Of a stretch of 64,000 bases of DNA, positions 32,693 through 40,740 are shown piece after piece; position 1 is the stretch's first letter; each line of letters starts with the position of its first letter. The notes beneath the pieces are model-generated. The model saw only the letters and a program-made list of their open reading frames with translations, did not search any database and was not told the origin of the DNA. A program made the translations under genes and the position numbers. The stretch is from positions 1 to 64,000 of the forward strand of contig JAABRD010000001.1 of NCBI GenBank assembly GCA_011391085.1. The letters run 5' to 3'. The stretch is from Thiotrichaceae bacterium (GTDB taxonomy: Bacteria > Pseudomonadota > Gammaproteobacteria > Beggiatoales > Beggiatoaceae).

Positions 32693-35600
32693 ATGTTAAT
32701 AGATAATCCCCAACATACCAATTTCTTTACAACATGTTTGTCTCTATTCGGAGTGGTAGGCTTCGCCGGTAATTTTCGTCAAGTCAATCCGGCTTGGAAA
32801 AAGGTATTAGGATATACCAATAATGACATTTATAAAAGTCTGTACCTAGACCTGGTACACCCCCGCGATAAGGCCAAGACCGAGGCCACGCTAGAAACGT
32901 TATCCGCATCCACTAATTTCGTCAGTTTTACCAATCGCTTTCGTCGCCAGGATGGGACGTATCGCGATATTCTATGGGAAGCCACCCGTTCCGAAACCGA
33001 ACCCGTCTTTCATCTGGTAGGGGTGGACTTGAGTGCTTACAATGCCGAAGTGCAACAGGAGGTGAAATTAGCCAAGGAGGATTTTGAATATATCATGGAA
33101 AACAAGCGGGAAGGGGTATTGGATTGGAACTTATTGACCAACCAAGTCCATTATTCCCCGCGTTGGCATAACATGGTAGGCTTTATGGCTGACGAGTTAG
33201 GCACTCAAATTGAATTGTGGTACTCTCGCATTCATCCCAATGATTATTCAAAGGTCATCAAGGAGGTTGAGTTATGTGTTAAGGATAAAACACATCCCGT
33301 GTATGACAAAACCCATCGGATTCAACATAAAGATGGATCCTATCGTTGGGCCCACAGTCAAGGCACGGTGTTGCGGGATAACACGGGGCAAGGGTATCGC
33401 TTCCTGATTTCGTTCATTGACATCACAGAACGCAAGCGCATGGAAGACGCCCTTTATACCAGTGAAAAATTTGCCAAACTCTTCTTGTGTCAAGCCGAAG
33501 CAGTGTTATTGGTCACGCCAACGGGGCGCATTTTAGACGCCAATCCCGCGGCCAGCCAGTTATATGATTATACCCGTGAAGAACTGTTAAGTTTCACTCG
33601 CGCCCCGATTTTCATAGACGGTGAAAAATTGTTTGCCGGGTTGAATCAGCATTCTCAACAGAGTGGCTATCAGAAGAAAAAAAATGGCACCATGTTCCCC
33701 GTGGAGATGATGGTAGGAACGTTGGAATGGCAAGGCAAAAAATTATTTATTTTCTCGGTACGTGATATGACTTCCACCCGCAAAGCTTTAGAAGCGTTGG
33801 CCGAGAGTGAAATGAGGTATCGGATGTTGTTTGATTCCCAACCCGAAGCCTTGATTATCTGCGAAGCCCATCAACAAAGGGTTGTGGAAGTCAATACGGC
33901 GGCCATTATTATGTATGGATACAAACGCGATGAATGGGAACAATTGGGCATCGATATGTTAGTGGCGCATCCTCAAGAGAGTTTGACGACACGGTTAAAG
34001 GACCAGAAGTTACCCAATGTGCCATTTGAGTGGCATGTGAAAAAAGATGGTTCACGTTTCCCTGTCGAAATCGCCTGGAGTAGCTATAAATTCAAGGGAC
34101 GGAACTTGATGTGTTTTGCGATTCGTGACGTAACCGCCCGCAAGCAGAAGGAGGAAGAGTTATATAGAATGCAACTCTTGCACAGTGCCATTTTTCAAGG
34201 GACACCGGTCTTTGTGATGGCTTTGACTCTGGAAGGAAAAATTTTGACGTTGAACGATGCCTTTTTACAAATTATTGGTTATCCGTTGGAAGACTGGCTA
34301 GACCAAGATTACCTGGAGGCCCTAGTGCCGCGCAATGACCAGTTATTTGTTGCCGATGCCTTTAATACGCTGGTTCTCAAACGGCAAGAAGTCGTCTGGC
34401 AAGAAAGTGCCATCAAGTTGAAAAACAAACCGCCGTTGCCCGTAGAATGGCATTATCGTGCCGTCCAAAATCTCGATGGGAAAGTGACGATGATTGTGGC
34501 TGTGGGTATCAATCTCAGCGAACGAAAACAGGGGCAACAACAGTTGCGACTGTTTAAACGGATGGTAGAAAACACGGGGGAGGCAATGATGGTGCGCAAA
34601 CCCGAAGGACGCCTGGTCTATTACAATCAAGCGTATGAACAGTTGTTCAACTGCACTTCTCAATGCCTGCAAGCGTTGGATTTCAATGATTTTGCCCAAC
34701 GTTGCACCCCTGACACGCGACAGTTGTTTGAACAAGAAATTACGCCTCAGCTACGCGAAGGTAAAACTTGGGAAGGGGTGTTGGACCTGTTAGACAGTGA
34801 AGGACTGCATCTATCGGTGTGGCACCGTTTGGAAGCGATTCGCGATGAACAAGGGAACTTGTTGCTATTTTTTGGACTGATGCACGATGTCACCGAGAAA
34901 CAGGCATTAGAGGCCAAATTACATGCGGATTGGGAACAATATGAAACGATTTTTCATGCAGCCCCTGTGGCGATTATTTATAAGGATAAGAAGAATCGCA
35001 TTGTCAAGGTGAATCGTTACACAGCGCAACTTTGGAATAGCCCCGCGGAGAAATTGGTGGGACGGTCATTTACTGACCTCGAATCTCAATTAACTACCCT
35101 CTCCGCCCCCAAGGGCGGGTCCAAGTCGCCTTCTTTGCATCGCTATCAAGACCGTTATTATCAAATGTTGAGAATGCCTTATCAAGATTTGGAAGGGCAA
35201 TCATTGGGAAGCATTCTTTTCCTAGTCGATGTCACAGAACGGGTCTTGGCAGAACAGGCATTGCAACGGGAACGCGACCAGTATCAGACAATTTTCAACG
35301 CGGCGCCTTTGGCCATGATGTATAAGGACCGCACTGACCATTTGATCTGCGCCAACCATTATGCGGCCCAACGTTGGAATATTTCTCAAAACCAGTTGGC
35401 AGGCCTGTCCTTATATGACGTTGCCCCTGAATATGCCGAAAAATATCATGCCGATGACATAGAAATTCTGGAAACAGGTGAACCACAGTTTGGCACCCTT
35501 GCCGAATATGCGGAAGGCTTCTATTGGCGAGTAGATAAGATTCCGTACCGAGATACCACAGGGAATATCTTGGGTATCCTGGTGTTTGCCGTGGACGTCA

Positions 35601-37198
35601 CAGAACACATTCGTACCACCCAACAATTACGTCATCAATGTCATCAATATGAGACCATTTTTCACGCGGCCCCTTTTGCGATTTGGTATAAAGACCGCAA
35701 TGATAGATTGCTACTGGTCAATCGGTATGTTGCCAAACTGTGGGAAACGACGCCGGAGAAATTGGAAGGGATGTCATTCCACGATTTGGAACCCGAATAT
35801 GCGAACCGCTATCAGCCCAGTGACTTGAAAGTGATTTACTCTGGGAAACCTGAATTGGGAATTACCGAAGAATATTTTCAAGTCGATTGGCTAGTGCATA
35901 AGCTACCTTATCGCACCGAAACAGGTTACATTGCTGGCTTAATTATTTTTGCCATGGACGTGACCGAACAAGTGCAAACCGAACGCGGGTTGCGTCACCA
36001 AATCCAAGTGTTGGAGAAGAAGGAAGCCAGTTTGCGGCAGGGGATTCAAAATTTACCCATTATGGTGTATGCGATCAATGGTGAAGGGAATCTGGCCTTG
36101 TGGAATCGCAAATGCGAACAGGTGACAGGTTATCGGGCGTCTAACATCATTGACAATCCCAAAGCCTGGGAACTGTTGTACCCAGATACCGAATATCGCG
36201 AAAAAATGCTAGGCACCGCCACCGAATTGCTGAAACACCATGAGAATTGGCAACATTGGCAATGGACGTTGACCTGTCAAAACGGCATCAAGAAAAAAGT
36301 AGCTTGGTCCATGAACAATCAAGCGGAGGACCCCAAGGCCGAGGAGTTAGAATTAGAATGGGTAGTTGGCGAAGATATCACCGAACATGAACAAACGTTG
36401 CAAGATTTATTAGGCAGTGAAAAACGGTTACAAATGGCCATTGAAAATTTGCCCATGATGATCGATGCCCTGGATGAAGATGGCAATCTGGTGGTCTGGA
36501 ATCAAGAATGTGAACGAGTGATTGGCTATGCGAAAGCCGAAATTGTTGGCAATCCGCGTGCTTGGGAATTACTCTACCCAGACGCCGAGTATCGTGAACA
36601 GGTCTTTCAAACTCAAAAGGATATGTTAGACCGCTATGGTGGCATTCGGCACTGGGAACTGAACGTCACTTGCAAAGATGGTAGTTCTCGCAAGATTTCT
36701 TGGTCCGTATCCAACGAAGTCAAAATGAGTGGGTTTGCCTTATGGTTCATTGGTCAAGATGTGACGGAACAAGAACAGATGTTAGAACGCTTCTGCGACA
36801 GTGAAGAACGGTTATGGTTGTTAATCCAACACATCCCAATCATGTTAAAAGTGTATGATGAACAAGGACGATTGATTTTATGGAATCGCCATTGTGAAGA
36901 AGTGACGGGATATAGTGCTGCGGAAGTGACGCATCTGACGGAAGAGAGGAACTTATTGTATCCATTGTCTAACGCCAGTGAGTGGCCTGAAAGACAGTGG
37001 CTTAACGAAACCTTTTTACGCCGCGAAACGGAGATTACTTGCCAAGGCGGAACTCGTAAAACCATTGCCTGGTCAAATGTGTCCAAACAATTTTCGATTC
37101 CAGGTTGGCATACTTGGTTAATTGGGGAAGATGTGACGGGATTTCGCAAACGGCAACGAATGGTGGTGCGAGAGGAGGCGTGGTTGGAGGCAGCTTGA
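32693..37198 (+). CDS. Protein of twelve tandem PAS domains with no output domain
   Basis: 1501 residues and, by my count, twelve PAS/PAC units about 115-130 residues long: 1-118, 120-255, 256-370, 371-490, 491-615, 616-745, 746-860, 861-985, 986-1105, 1106-1245, 1246-1375, 1376-1501. Each ends in the usual D-[VI]-T-E-like coil ('ISFIDITERKRMEDAL', 'VDVTERVLAEQAL', 'GQDVTEQEQMLERF'). Units 7, 8 and 9 are close relatives ('YETIFHAAP.AI.YKD'), as are units 10, 11 and 12 ('NLPIMVYAINGEGNLALWN'), so the array grew by duplication. There is no kinase, GGDEF, EAL or other effector; after the last PAC the sequence stops at 'RKRQRMVVREEAWLEAA'. It is soluble. It could be a scaffold, a truncated kinase, or a sensor acting in trans. 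Heptamers flank both ends in inverted orientation. Confidence 0.85.
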   Translation: MLIDNPQHTNFFTTCLSLFGVVGFAGNFRQVNPAWKKVLGYTNNDIYKSLYLDLVHPRDKAKTEATLETLSASTNFVSFTNRFRRQDGTYRDILWEATRSETEPVFHLVGVDLSAYNAEVQQEVKLAKEDFEYIMENKREGVLDWNLLTNQVHYSPRWHNMVGFMADELGTQIELWYSRIHPNDYSKVIKEVELCVKDKTHPVYDKTHRIQHKDGSYRWAHSQGTVLRDNTGQGYRFLISFIDITERKRMEDALYTSEKFAKLFLCQAEAVLLVTPTGRILDANPAASQLYDYTREELLSFTRAPIFIDGEKLFAGLNQHSQQSGYQKKKNGTMFPVEMMVGTLEWQGKKLFIFSVRDMTSTRKALEALAESEMRYRMLFDSQPEALIICEAHQQRVVEVNTAAIIMYGYKRDEWEQLGIDMLVAHPQESLTTRLKDQKLPNVPFEWHVKKDGSRFPVEIAWSSYKFKGRNLMCFAIRDVTARKQKEEELYRMQLLHSAIFQGTPVFVMALTLEGKILTLNDAFLQIIGYPLEDWLDQDYLEALVPRNDQLFVADAFNTLVLKRQEVVWQESAIKLKNKPPLPVEWHYRAVQNLDGKVTMIVAVGINLSERKQGQQQLRLFKRMVENTGEAMMVRKPEGRLVYYNQAYEQLFNCTSQCLQALDFNDFAQRCTPDTRQLFEQEITPQLREGKTWEGVLDLLDSEGLHLSVWHRLEAIRDEQGNLLLFFGLMHDVTEKQALEAKLHADWEQYETIFHAAPVAIIYKDKKNRIVKVNRYTAQLWNSPAEKLVGRSFTDLESQLTTLSAPKGGSKSPSLHRYQDRYYQMLRMPYQDLEGQSLGSILFLVDVTERVLAEQALQRERDQYQTIFNAAPLAMMYKDRTDHLICANHYAAQRWNISQNQLAGLSLYDVAPEYAEKYHADDIEILETGEPQFGTLAEYAEGFYWRVDKIPYRDTTGNILGILVFAVDVTEHIRTTQQLRHQCHQYETIFHAAPFAIWYKDRNDRLLLVNRYVAKLWETTPEKLEGMSFHDLEPEYANRYQPSDLKVIYSGKPELGITEEYFQVDWLVHKLPYRTETGYIAGLIIFAMDVTEQVQTERGLRHQIQVLEKKEASLRQGIQNLPIMVYAINGEGNLALWNRKCEQVTGYRASNIIDNPKAWELLYPDTEYREKMLGTATELLKHHENWQHWQWTLTCQNGIKKKVAWSMNNQAEDPKAEELELEWVVGEDITEHEQTLQDLLGSEKRLQMAIENLPMMIDALDEDGNLVVWNQECERVIGYAKAEIVGNPRAWELLYPDAEYREQVFQTQKDMLDRYGGIRHWELNVTCKDGSSRKISWSVSNEVKMSGFALWFIGQDVTEQEQMLERFCDSEERLWLLIQHIPIMLKVYDEQGRLILWNRHCEEVTGYSAAEVTHLTEERNLLYPLSNASEWPERQWLNETFLRRETEITCQGGTRKTIAWSNVSKQFSIPGWHTWLIGEDVTGFRKRQRMVVREEAWLEAA

Positions 37199-37202
37199 TT
37201 TT

Positions 37203-37290
37203 ATAATAGCGGATAGTGGATAGCGGACTTAGTGGATAGTGGATAGCGGATAGCGGTGTCGCCCCTTGGTGGACTAGAGGCTTTAGCCGG
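37203..37290. repeat. GGATAGTGGATAGCG heptamers and a GGACTAGAGGC arm
   Basis: Six or seven GTGGATA/GCGGATA heptamers follow the 12-PAS gene, reversed relative to those before its start. One copy of GGACTAGAGGCTTTAGCCGG ends the tract. Confidence 0.8.
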
Positions 37291-37372
37291 AGAATGTGCC
37301 ACGATTCCTGGACCACCACTGGTCACTGACCAAAGAAGAGAAATTTATCATGAACTGTGAGAGTGTAAATCA

Positions 37373-37837
37373 ATGACAATAGAGAAACAACAGATTTATT
37401 TAGACCGCGTTGGACAATTTTTCGCACAGGTGAAAACTTGGATACCTAATGAATTTAAATGGGTTGAAACGACCCAGCGGATAACCGACAACACGGGTGA
37501 GTATGAGGTACCAGTGTTGTCCATGTCCCTGAAACAGCCACCTGCCCCCGACATTGATGACGGTGCCATAGCGGACTTGTTTCCCCAAGGTACATCGGTA
37601 TTAATGGGGGAAGGATTGATTAAAATGAAGGGGATGTTTGGGGAAGAGTGGATTATCTACATGCGAACAGAGGACATGGTAATGATAAATCGTTTTGGTC
37701 GAGAACGTCCCCTGTACAAATGGGTGACTGTGGATGGCTGGTATTGGATAGAAGACACTCACCGGAACCGGGCGCATTTGATGAACCATGAGATTTTTTT
37801 AGAATTGGTGACTTGGGTTAGTGAATATGAGTTCTAG
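37373..37837 (+). CDS. Hypothetical protein preceding a HEPN-like gene
   Basis: 154 residues, not recognised. It is soluble, mostly strand-like in character and rich in Trp and Tyr toward the C-terminus ('YKWVTVDGWYWIEDTHRNRA'). Segments of note: 'IPNEFKWVETTQRITDNTGE' and 'GTSVLMGEGLIKMKGMFGEE'. Its end overlaps the start of the HEPN-like gene by 11 bp, so the two are made together. In such pairs the first gene is often an antitoxin or immunity protein; that is inference. ATG at 37373 has a weak GAGAG upstream. Confidence 0.65.
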   Translation: MTIEKQQIYLDRVGQFFAQVKTWIPNEFKWVETTQRITDNTGEYEVPVLSMSLKQPPAPDIDDGAIADLFPQGTSVLMGEGLIKMKGMFGEEWIIYMRTEDMVMINRFGRERPLYKWVTVDGWYWIEDTHRNRAHLMNHEIFLELVTWVSEYEF

Positions 37838-38423
37838 TACCTTGTCTAACCCGTTACCTGCTGTTTGGGAAGCTTTTCAGGCTTCAAAGGATGCTTTTAA
37901 AATGGTAGAACGAGTCATGCGGCCACTACAGTCTAAGGATGTTGATTGTCAGCGCGAATTATTTTTCTACCAACGCCGGTTACTCAAACAGTTATTATTT
38001 GACACACATCCTAACGTGATCGATTTGCTTCGGCAAAGTGAAGAGGAAAGCCAAGATTTGTTTATTTTAGGGTTGTGGGCAACGTTTGAACGGTTTCTGA
38101 GAACTTATTTGCAGCACAAAGGGGAGGCAATCAAACAACATGTTCAGCCGTTTACATTGGGAGATTCGTTGTATCGACACTTTCACAAGGAGGCAGAATA
38201 TTGGAAGCCTGTCGAGATTTTGGATTTTTTAAAGGATAGTTTGTTTGTCACCACGGCAGAGAAAAATCAGATGGGTTTGGCAAAACAAATTTTGGAGTAT
38301 CGAGATTGGGTAGCCCATGGCAAAAATCCCAATAGGTTGCCTTCCGCAAAAGAATTGAAGCCGAAAACCGCTTATGATACTTTAAACGAAATTATCAACA
38401 CGTTGTTACAGCACTACCCCTAG
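37827..38423 (+). CDS. HEPN-like protein (candidate RNase) with R-x4-H motif
   Basis: 198 residues from the ATG at 37827 (a GTG lies 6 nt earlier). All-helical. 'LFILGLWATFERFLRTYLQH' looks like the first long helix of HEPN proteins. Near the end, 'ILEYRDWVAHGKNPNRLPSA' contains Arg-Asp-Trp-Val-Ala-His, i.e. R-x4-H followed by Gly, the catalytic signature of HEPN RNases. Overlap with the previous unknown gene suggests a toxin-antitoxin or abortive-infection pair. An R-x4-H can occur by chance, but here the position in the last helices and the 'HGKNPN' follow-up agree with the MAE_18760/RiboL-PSP-type HEPN layout. Confidence 0.65.
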   Translation: MSSSTLSNPLPAVWEAFQASKDAFKMVERVMRPLQSKDVDCQRELFFYQRRLLKQLLFDTHPNVIDLLRQSEEESQDLFILGLWATFERFLRTYLQHKGEAIKQHVQPFTLGDSLYRHFHKEAEYWKPVEILDFLKDSLFVTTAEKNQMGLAKQILEYRDWVAHGKNPNRLPSAKELKPKTAYDTLNEIINTLLQHYP

Positions 38424-38439
38424 TTGCCAAAGAAAGCCG

Positions 38440-38475
38440 AGAAACCAAGTTGTCTTACAGACAACTTAGTTTCTT
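38440..38475. repeat. AGAAACCAAGTTGTCTTACA inverted repeat
   Basis: A member of the AAGAAACTTAGTTTCTT family with arms AGAAACCAAGTTGTCT / AGACAACTTAGTTTCTT, between convergent genes (HEPN-like and acyltransferase); a possible shared terminator. Confidence 0.7.
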
Positions 38476-38486
38476 AAACTCACCTT

Positions 38487-39131
38487 CTATTCCCAACTCG
38501 CAAATTGCCCTTCTTCTGCCAGACCACGCATAACGTCATCAAGGTGTTGCATATAGTTAGCCTTGTCACCAGTCCAAGGTAAGGCATCTCCAACGAAAAT
38601 GTCACAGAAAAAGGGAACGAGGAGGATTTCGCCTTTAGGCAAAGATTTACCGAGACCGTGTAAAAAGATAGGTATCACGGGCACGTCCGGACGTGTTTGG
38701 GCGAGTCGGGCAATCCCATTTTTAAATTTACTTAACCGTTCTGGTTCACCGCGAGTCCCTTCGGGAAATAAAATCAAAATGTGACCTTGGTCTAGGGCCT
38801 GGTAAATGCCTTGTAATGTTTCTGTACCTTCTCTGGGACGGGTTCTCTCCAGCGGCAGAATGCCAATGAGGTTTAAAGCAAACCAAGCCAAGAAACGGTT
38901 TCGCAAAAAATAATCCGCCGCTGCCACTGGGTGGAGGTATGGCAATTGGGCAAGAGGGAAGAGACTCATTAACACCAACGTGTCTAAATGACTGTTATGA
39001 TTGGCAACAATGATGGCAGGTCCCTTGCACGGGAGGCGTTCCCAGTGACGAATGTTGAGGCCAATGATAATGAGAATTAGCGGACGTACTATGAGAGTGA
39101 AGAAGCACCAACGGAGTAAGCGAGTGAACAT
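38487..39131 (-). CDS. plsC: 1-acyl-sn-glycerol-3-phosphate acyltransferase (PlsC family)
   Basis: 214 residues. Transfers an acyl group to lysophosphatidate or a related acceptor at the inner membrane. Seen: an N-terminal hydrophobic anchor ('FFTLIVRPLILIIIGLNI'), motif I 'IIVANHNSHLDTLVLMSLFP' (NHxxxxD, catalytic His and Asp), motif III 'ILILFPEGTRGEPERLSKFK' (EGTR) and 'GIARLAQTRPDVPVIPIFLH' (motif IV Pro). Length is normal. A TTATTCA-type heptamer stretch precedes the ATG at 39131. It stands alone; other acyltransferases with the same motifs (lyso-ornithine lipid) cannot be excluded, so the symbol is used for the family. Confidence 0.85.
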   Translation of the reverse strand: MFTRLLRWCFFTLIVRPLILIIIGLNIRHWERLPCKGPAIIVANHNSHLDTLVLMSLFPLAQLPYLHPVAAADYFLRNRFLAWFALNLIGILPLERTRPREGTETLQGIYQALDQGHILILFPEGTRGEPERLSKFKNGIARLAQTRPDVPVIPIFLHGLGKSLPKGEILLVPFFCDIFVGDALPWTGDKANYMQHLDDVMRGLAEEGQFASWE

Positions 39132-39409
39132 GTTTTTGGAATAATGAATAATGAAAAAAATTATATCGGAGTAGAGGCTTCAGCCGGTGGCAGGGGCACG
39201 TCTCCGGCTGAAGCCTCTAGTCCGGCATCGGTGGCAAGGGCACGTCTCCGGCTAAGGTGGACTAGAGGCTTCAGCCGGTGGCAGGGGCACGTCTCCGGCT
39301 AAGGTGGACTAGAGGCTTCAGCCGGTGGCAGGGGCACGTCTCCGGCTGAAGCCTCTAGTCCGGTATCGGTGGCAAGGGCACGTCTCCGGCTGAAGCCTCT
39401 AATCCGGTA
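39132..39409. repeat. Array of GGCTTCAGCCGGTGGCAGGGGCACGT units
   Basis: About 240 bp built from GTGGCAGGGGCACGTCTCCGGC units flanked by GGACTAGAGGC arms in both orientations. The unit GGACTAGAGGCTTCAGCCGG + TGGCAGGGGCACGTCTCCGG recurs four to five times (39170-39398). The same unit (TGGCAGGGGCACGTCACCGG) is at about 6641, after recB. No gene is present. Confidence 0.85.
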
Positions 39410-40456
39410 TCAATGGTTCATTATGGGTTGTTCATTGACAATTTCAAACAAAATCTCTGCCACTTGGGCATTGACTCGTTCATTGGGATGGGCATCCACG
39501 CGGCTGACAACCAGGTCCATTGGTGGACGATTGACAAAGTAAGGCGTCAAGTCCAGCGCGTTAATTCCAACACTTTGAAAAAAATCGGACACCTTTTTTA
39601 ACAGAGGTTGACTCAAATCGATAGAAATCAAGTTAGGAAATAGAATTGGAAGTAGCGAAATTTTCTGATCGCGAGTATAATTGACCAGCGTTTGCAACTC
39701 CTTCTGATGAATTTGCCACGCATCACCTTCCGCGTAGAAGTAGCGGAGTCGTTGCCAATAAATGTCTTCGGGACTACGGTTGTGATAACGATACCATTCC
39801 CAATAGAAAAAATTGAGGAAGTAAGAATGTTGAATCAACCAGGCAAACGCCGCTGGTGGGGGTTGAATCAATTCTGCAAAGCTAAATTTCTGTTGAATCT
39901 GACTCCGATTGGCCGCGGCACGAATGTCGTCAATGAAATAAGACAGAATAATGATGGCAGGCTTTTGTGGATGAGACAAAACCGCTTGAACTTCTTCGGT
40001 GGTACTCCAACCCACTTGGGCAATATTTAAAACTTTCCAGCCGTCCCCCAATTTGGTTTGGAGGCGGTTAGAAAAACGATCTTGGTAATTTGGAATCCCT
40101 TGCCCTGCGACAAAAGAATCGCCTACCACAAAGACCACTTGTTGACTTTCCAAGTCTTCTGGGGAATAATCCACATCTCGATAGCCAAGACGATTGATGG
40201 GATGCCAATAGGTTTCAAACCACCGTTGATTGGCCAGTGTGAAACTGAAGCTATCTGAATGTATAATGAAAATCGCCGAAAAGATTTCCACGCAGAGGAG
40301 GAGAAAAGTCAAGGTGAATGTAAAAACAGAGAGGTTGATGGCATAGTTTCGAAGCGTGGACGGCGTCTGCCAAAGGTTTCTAAAAACCACGGTAGTAACT
40401 ATCATCAATACGATGAGGAAAACAAATAAGGTTGTGTAAATAATGGTTAGATTCAT
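39410..40456 (-). CDS. Membrane-anchored SGNH/GDSL-fold hydrolase
   Basis: 348 residues. Two N-terminal membrane segments ('LFVFLIVLMIVTTVVF' and 'LSVFTFTLTFLLLCVEIF'), then a periplasmic SGNH domain. 'VFVVGDSFVAGQGIPNYQDR' carries the GDS(F) nucleophile block; 'LNIAQVGWSTTEEV' has a Gly at the second block and 'VDAHPNERVNAQVAEIL' supplies Asp-x-x-His-Pro-N at block V. Such proteins are acetyl-transfer or esterase enzymes acting on lipids, polysaccharides or cell-wall glycans. It is divergent from a second SGNH protein at 40741, and a transposon-like element lies between them. Confidence 0.78.
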   Translation of the reverse strand: MNLTIIYTTLFVFLIVLMIVTTVVFRNLWQTPSTLRNYAINLSVFTFTLTFLLLCVEIFSAIFIIHSDSFSFTLANQRWFETYWHPINRLGYRDVDYSPEDLESQQVVFVVGDSFVAGQGIPNYQDRFSNRLQTKLGDGWKVLNIAQVGWSTTEEVQAVLSHPQKPAIIILSYFIDDIRAAANRSQIQQKFSFAELIQPPPAAFAWLIQHSYFLNFFYWEWYRYHNRSPEDIYWQRLRYFYAEGDAWQIHQKELQTLVNYTRDQKISLLPILFPNLISIDLSQPLLKKVSDFFQSVGINALDLTPYFVNRPPMDLVVSRVDAHPNERVNAQVAEILFEIVNEQPIMNH

Positions 40457-40469
40457 GGTGTATAATGTA

Positions 40470-40536
40470 TCAGGTTGGAGTCCCTAAACAGGTTTTGGGA
40501 CCTCGGTGGAGTTCCAAAATACGTTTTGGGACTCCG
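40470..40536. repeat. GTCCCAAAAC/GTTTTGGGAC palindromes
   Basis: Two degenerate palindromic units (GAGTCCCTAAACAGGTTTTG, GAGTTCCAAAATACGTTTTG) separated by GGACCTCGGTG, of the same family as 12935-13030. Confidence 0.75.
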
Positions 40537-40554
40537 TACTTGCAATTATTTTTG

Positions 40555-40719
40555 GGTAGTGATGCAATCTGGGTGAAATATCGTGCGGTTTCTCTTCGTC
40601 TTGAACTGTGATTTAGATGATTAAATGAGGGCTATGAAAGGAGGCTCTGACTAATCAGAGTCCATCTGAAAATCATTCTAATCATAGTTCAGACATTTCA
40701 CCCACATTGCATCACTACC
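40555..40719. mobile_element. 165-bp MITE-like element with 22-bp ends and 8-bp target duplication
   Basis: Ends GGTAGTGATGCAATCTGGGTGA and TCACCCACATTGCATCACTACC are inverted copies with one mismatch. The element is flanked by TATTTTTG at 40547-40554 and again at 40720-40727: a perfect 8-bp direct repeat. The interior has no coding frame but a second inverted pair (GAACTGTGATTTAGATGATT / AATCATTCTAATCATAGTTC). A second copy is at 43289-43451. Non-autonomous; 8-bp duplications suggest a parent element of an IS family that makes 8-bp duplications. Confidence 0.88.
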
Positions 40720-40740
40720 TATTTTTGAAATAAACAACAG

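Noticed and set aside
39132-39409. Possible CRISPR array
   Set aside because: The repeated units are contiguous or inverted, without constant-length unique spacers, and no cas gene is in the window.
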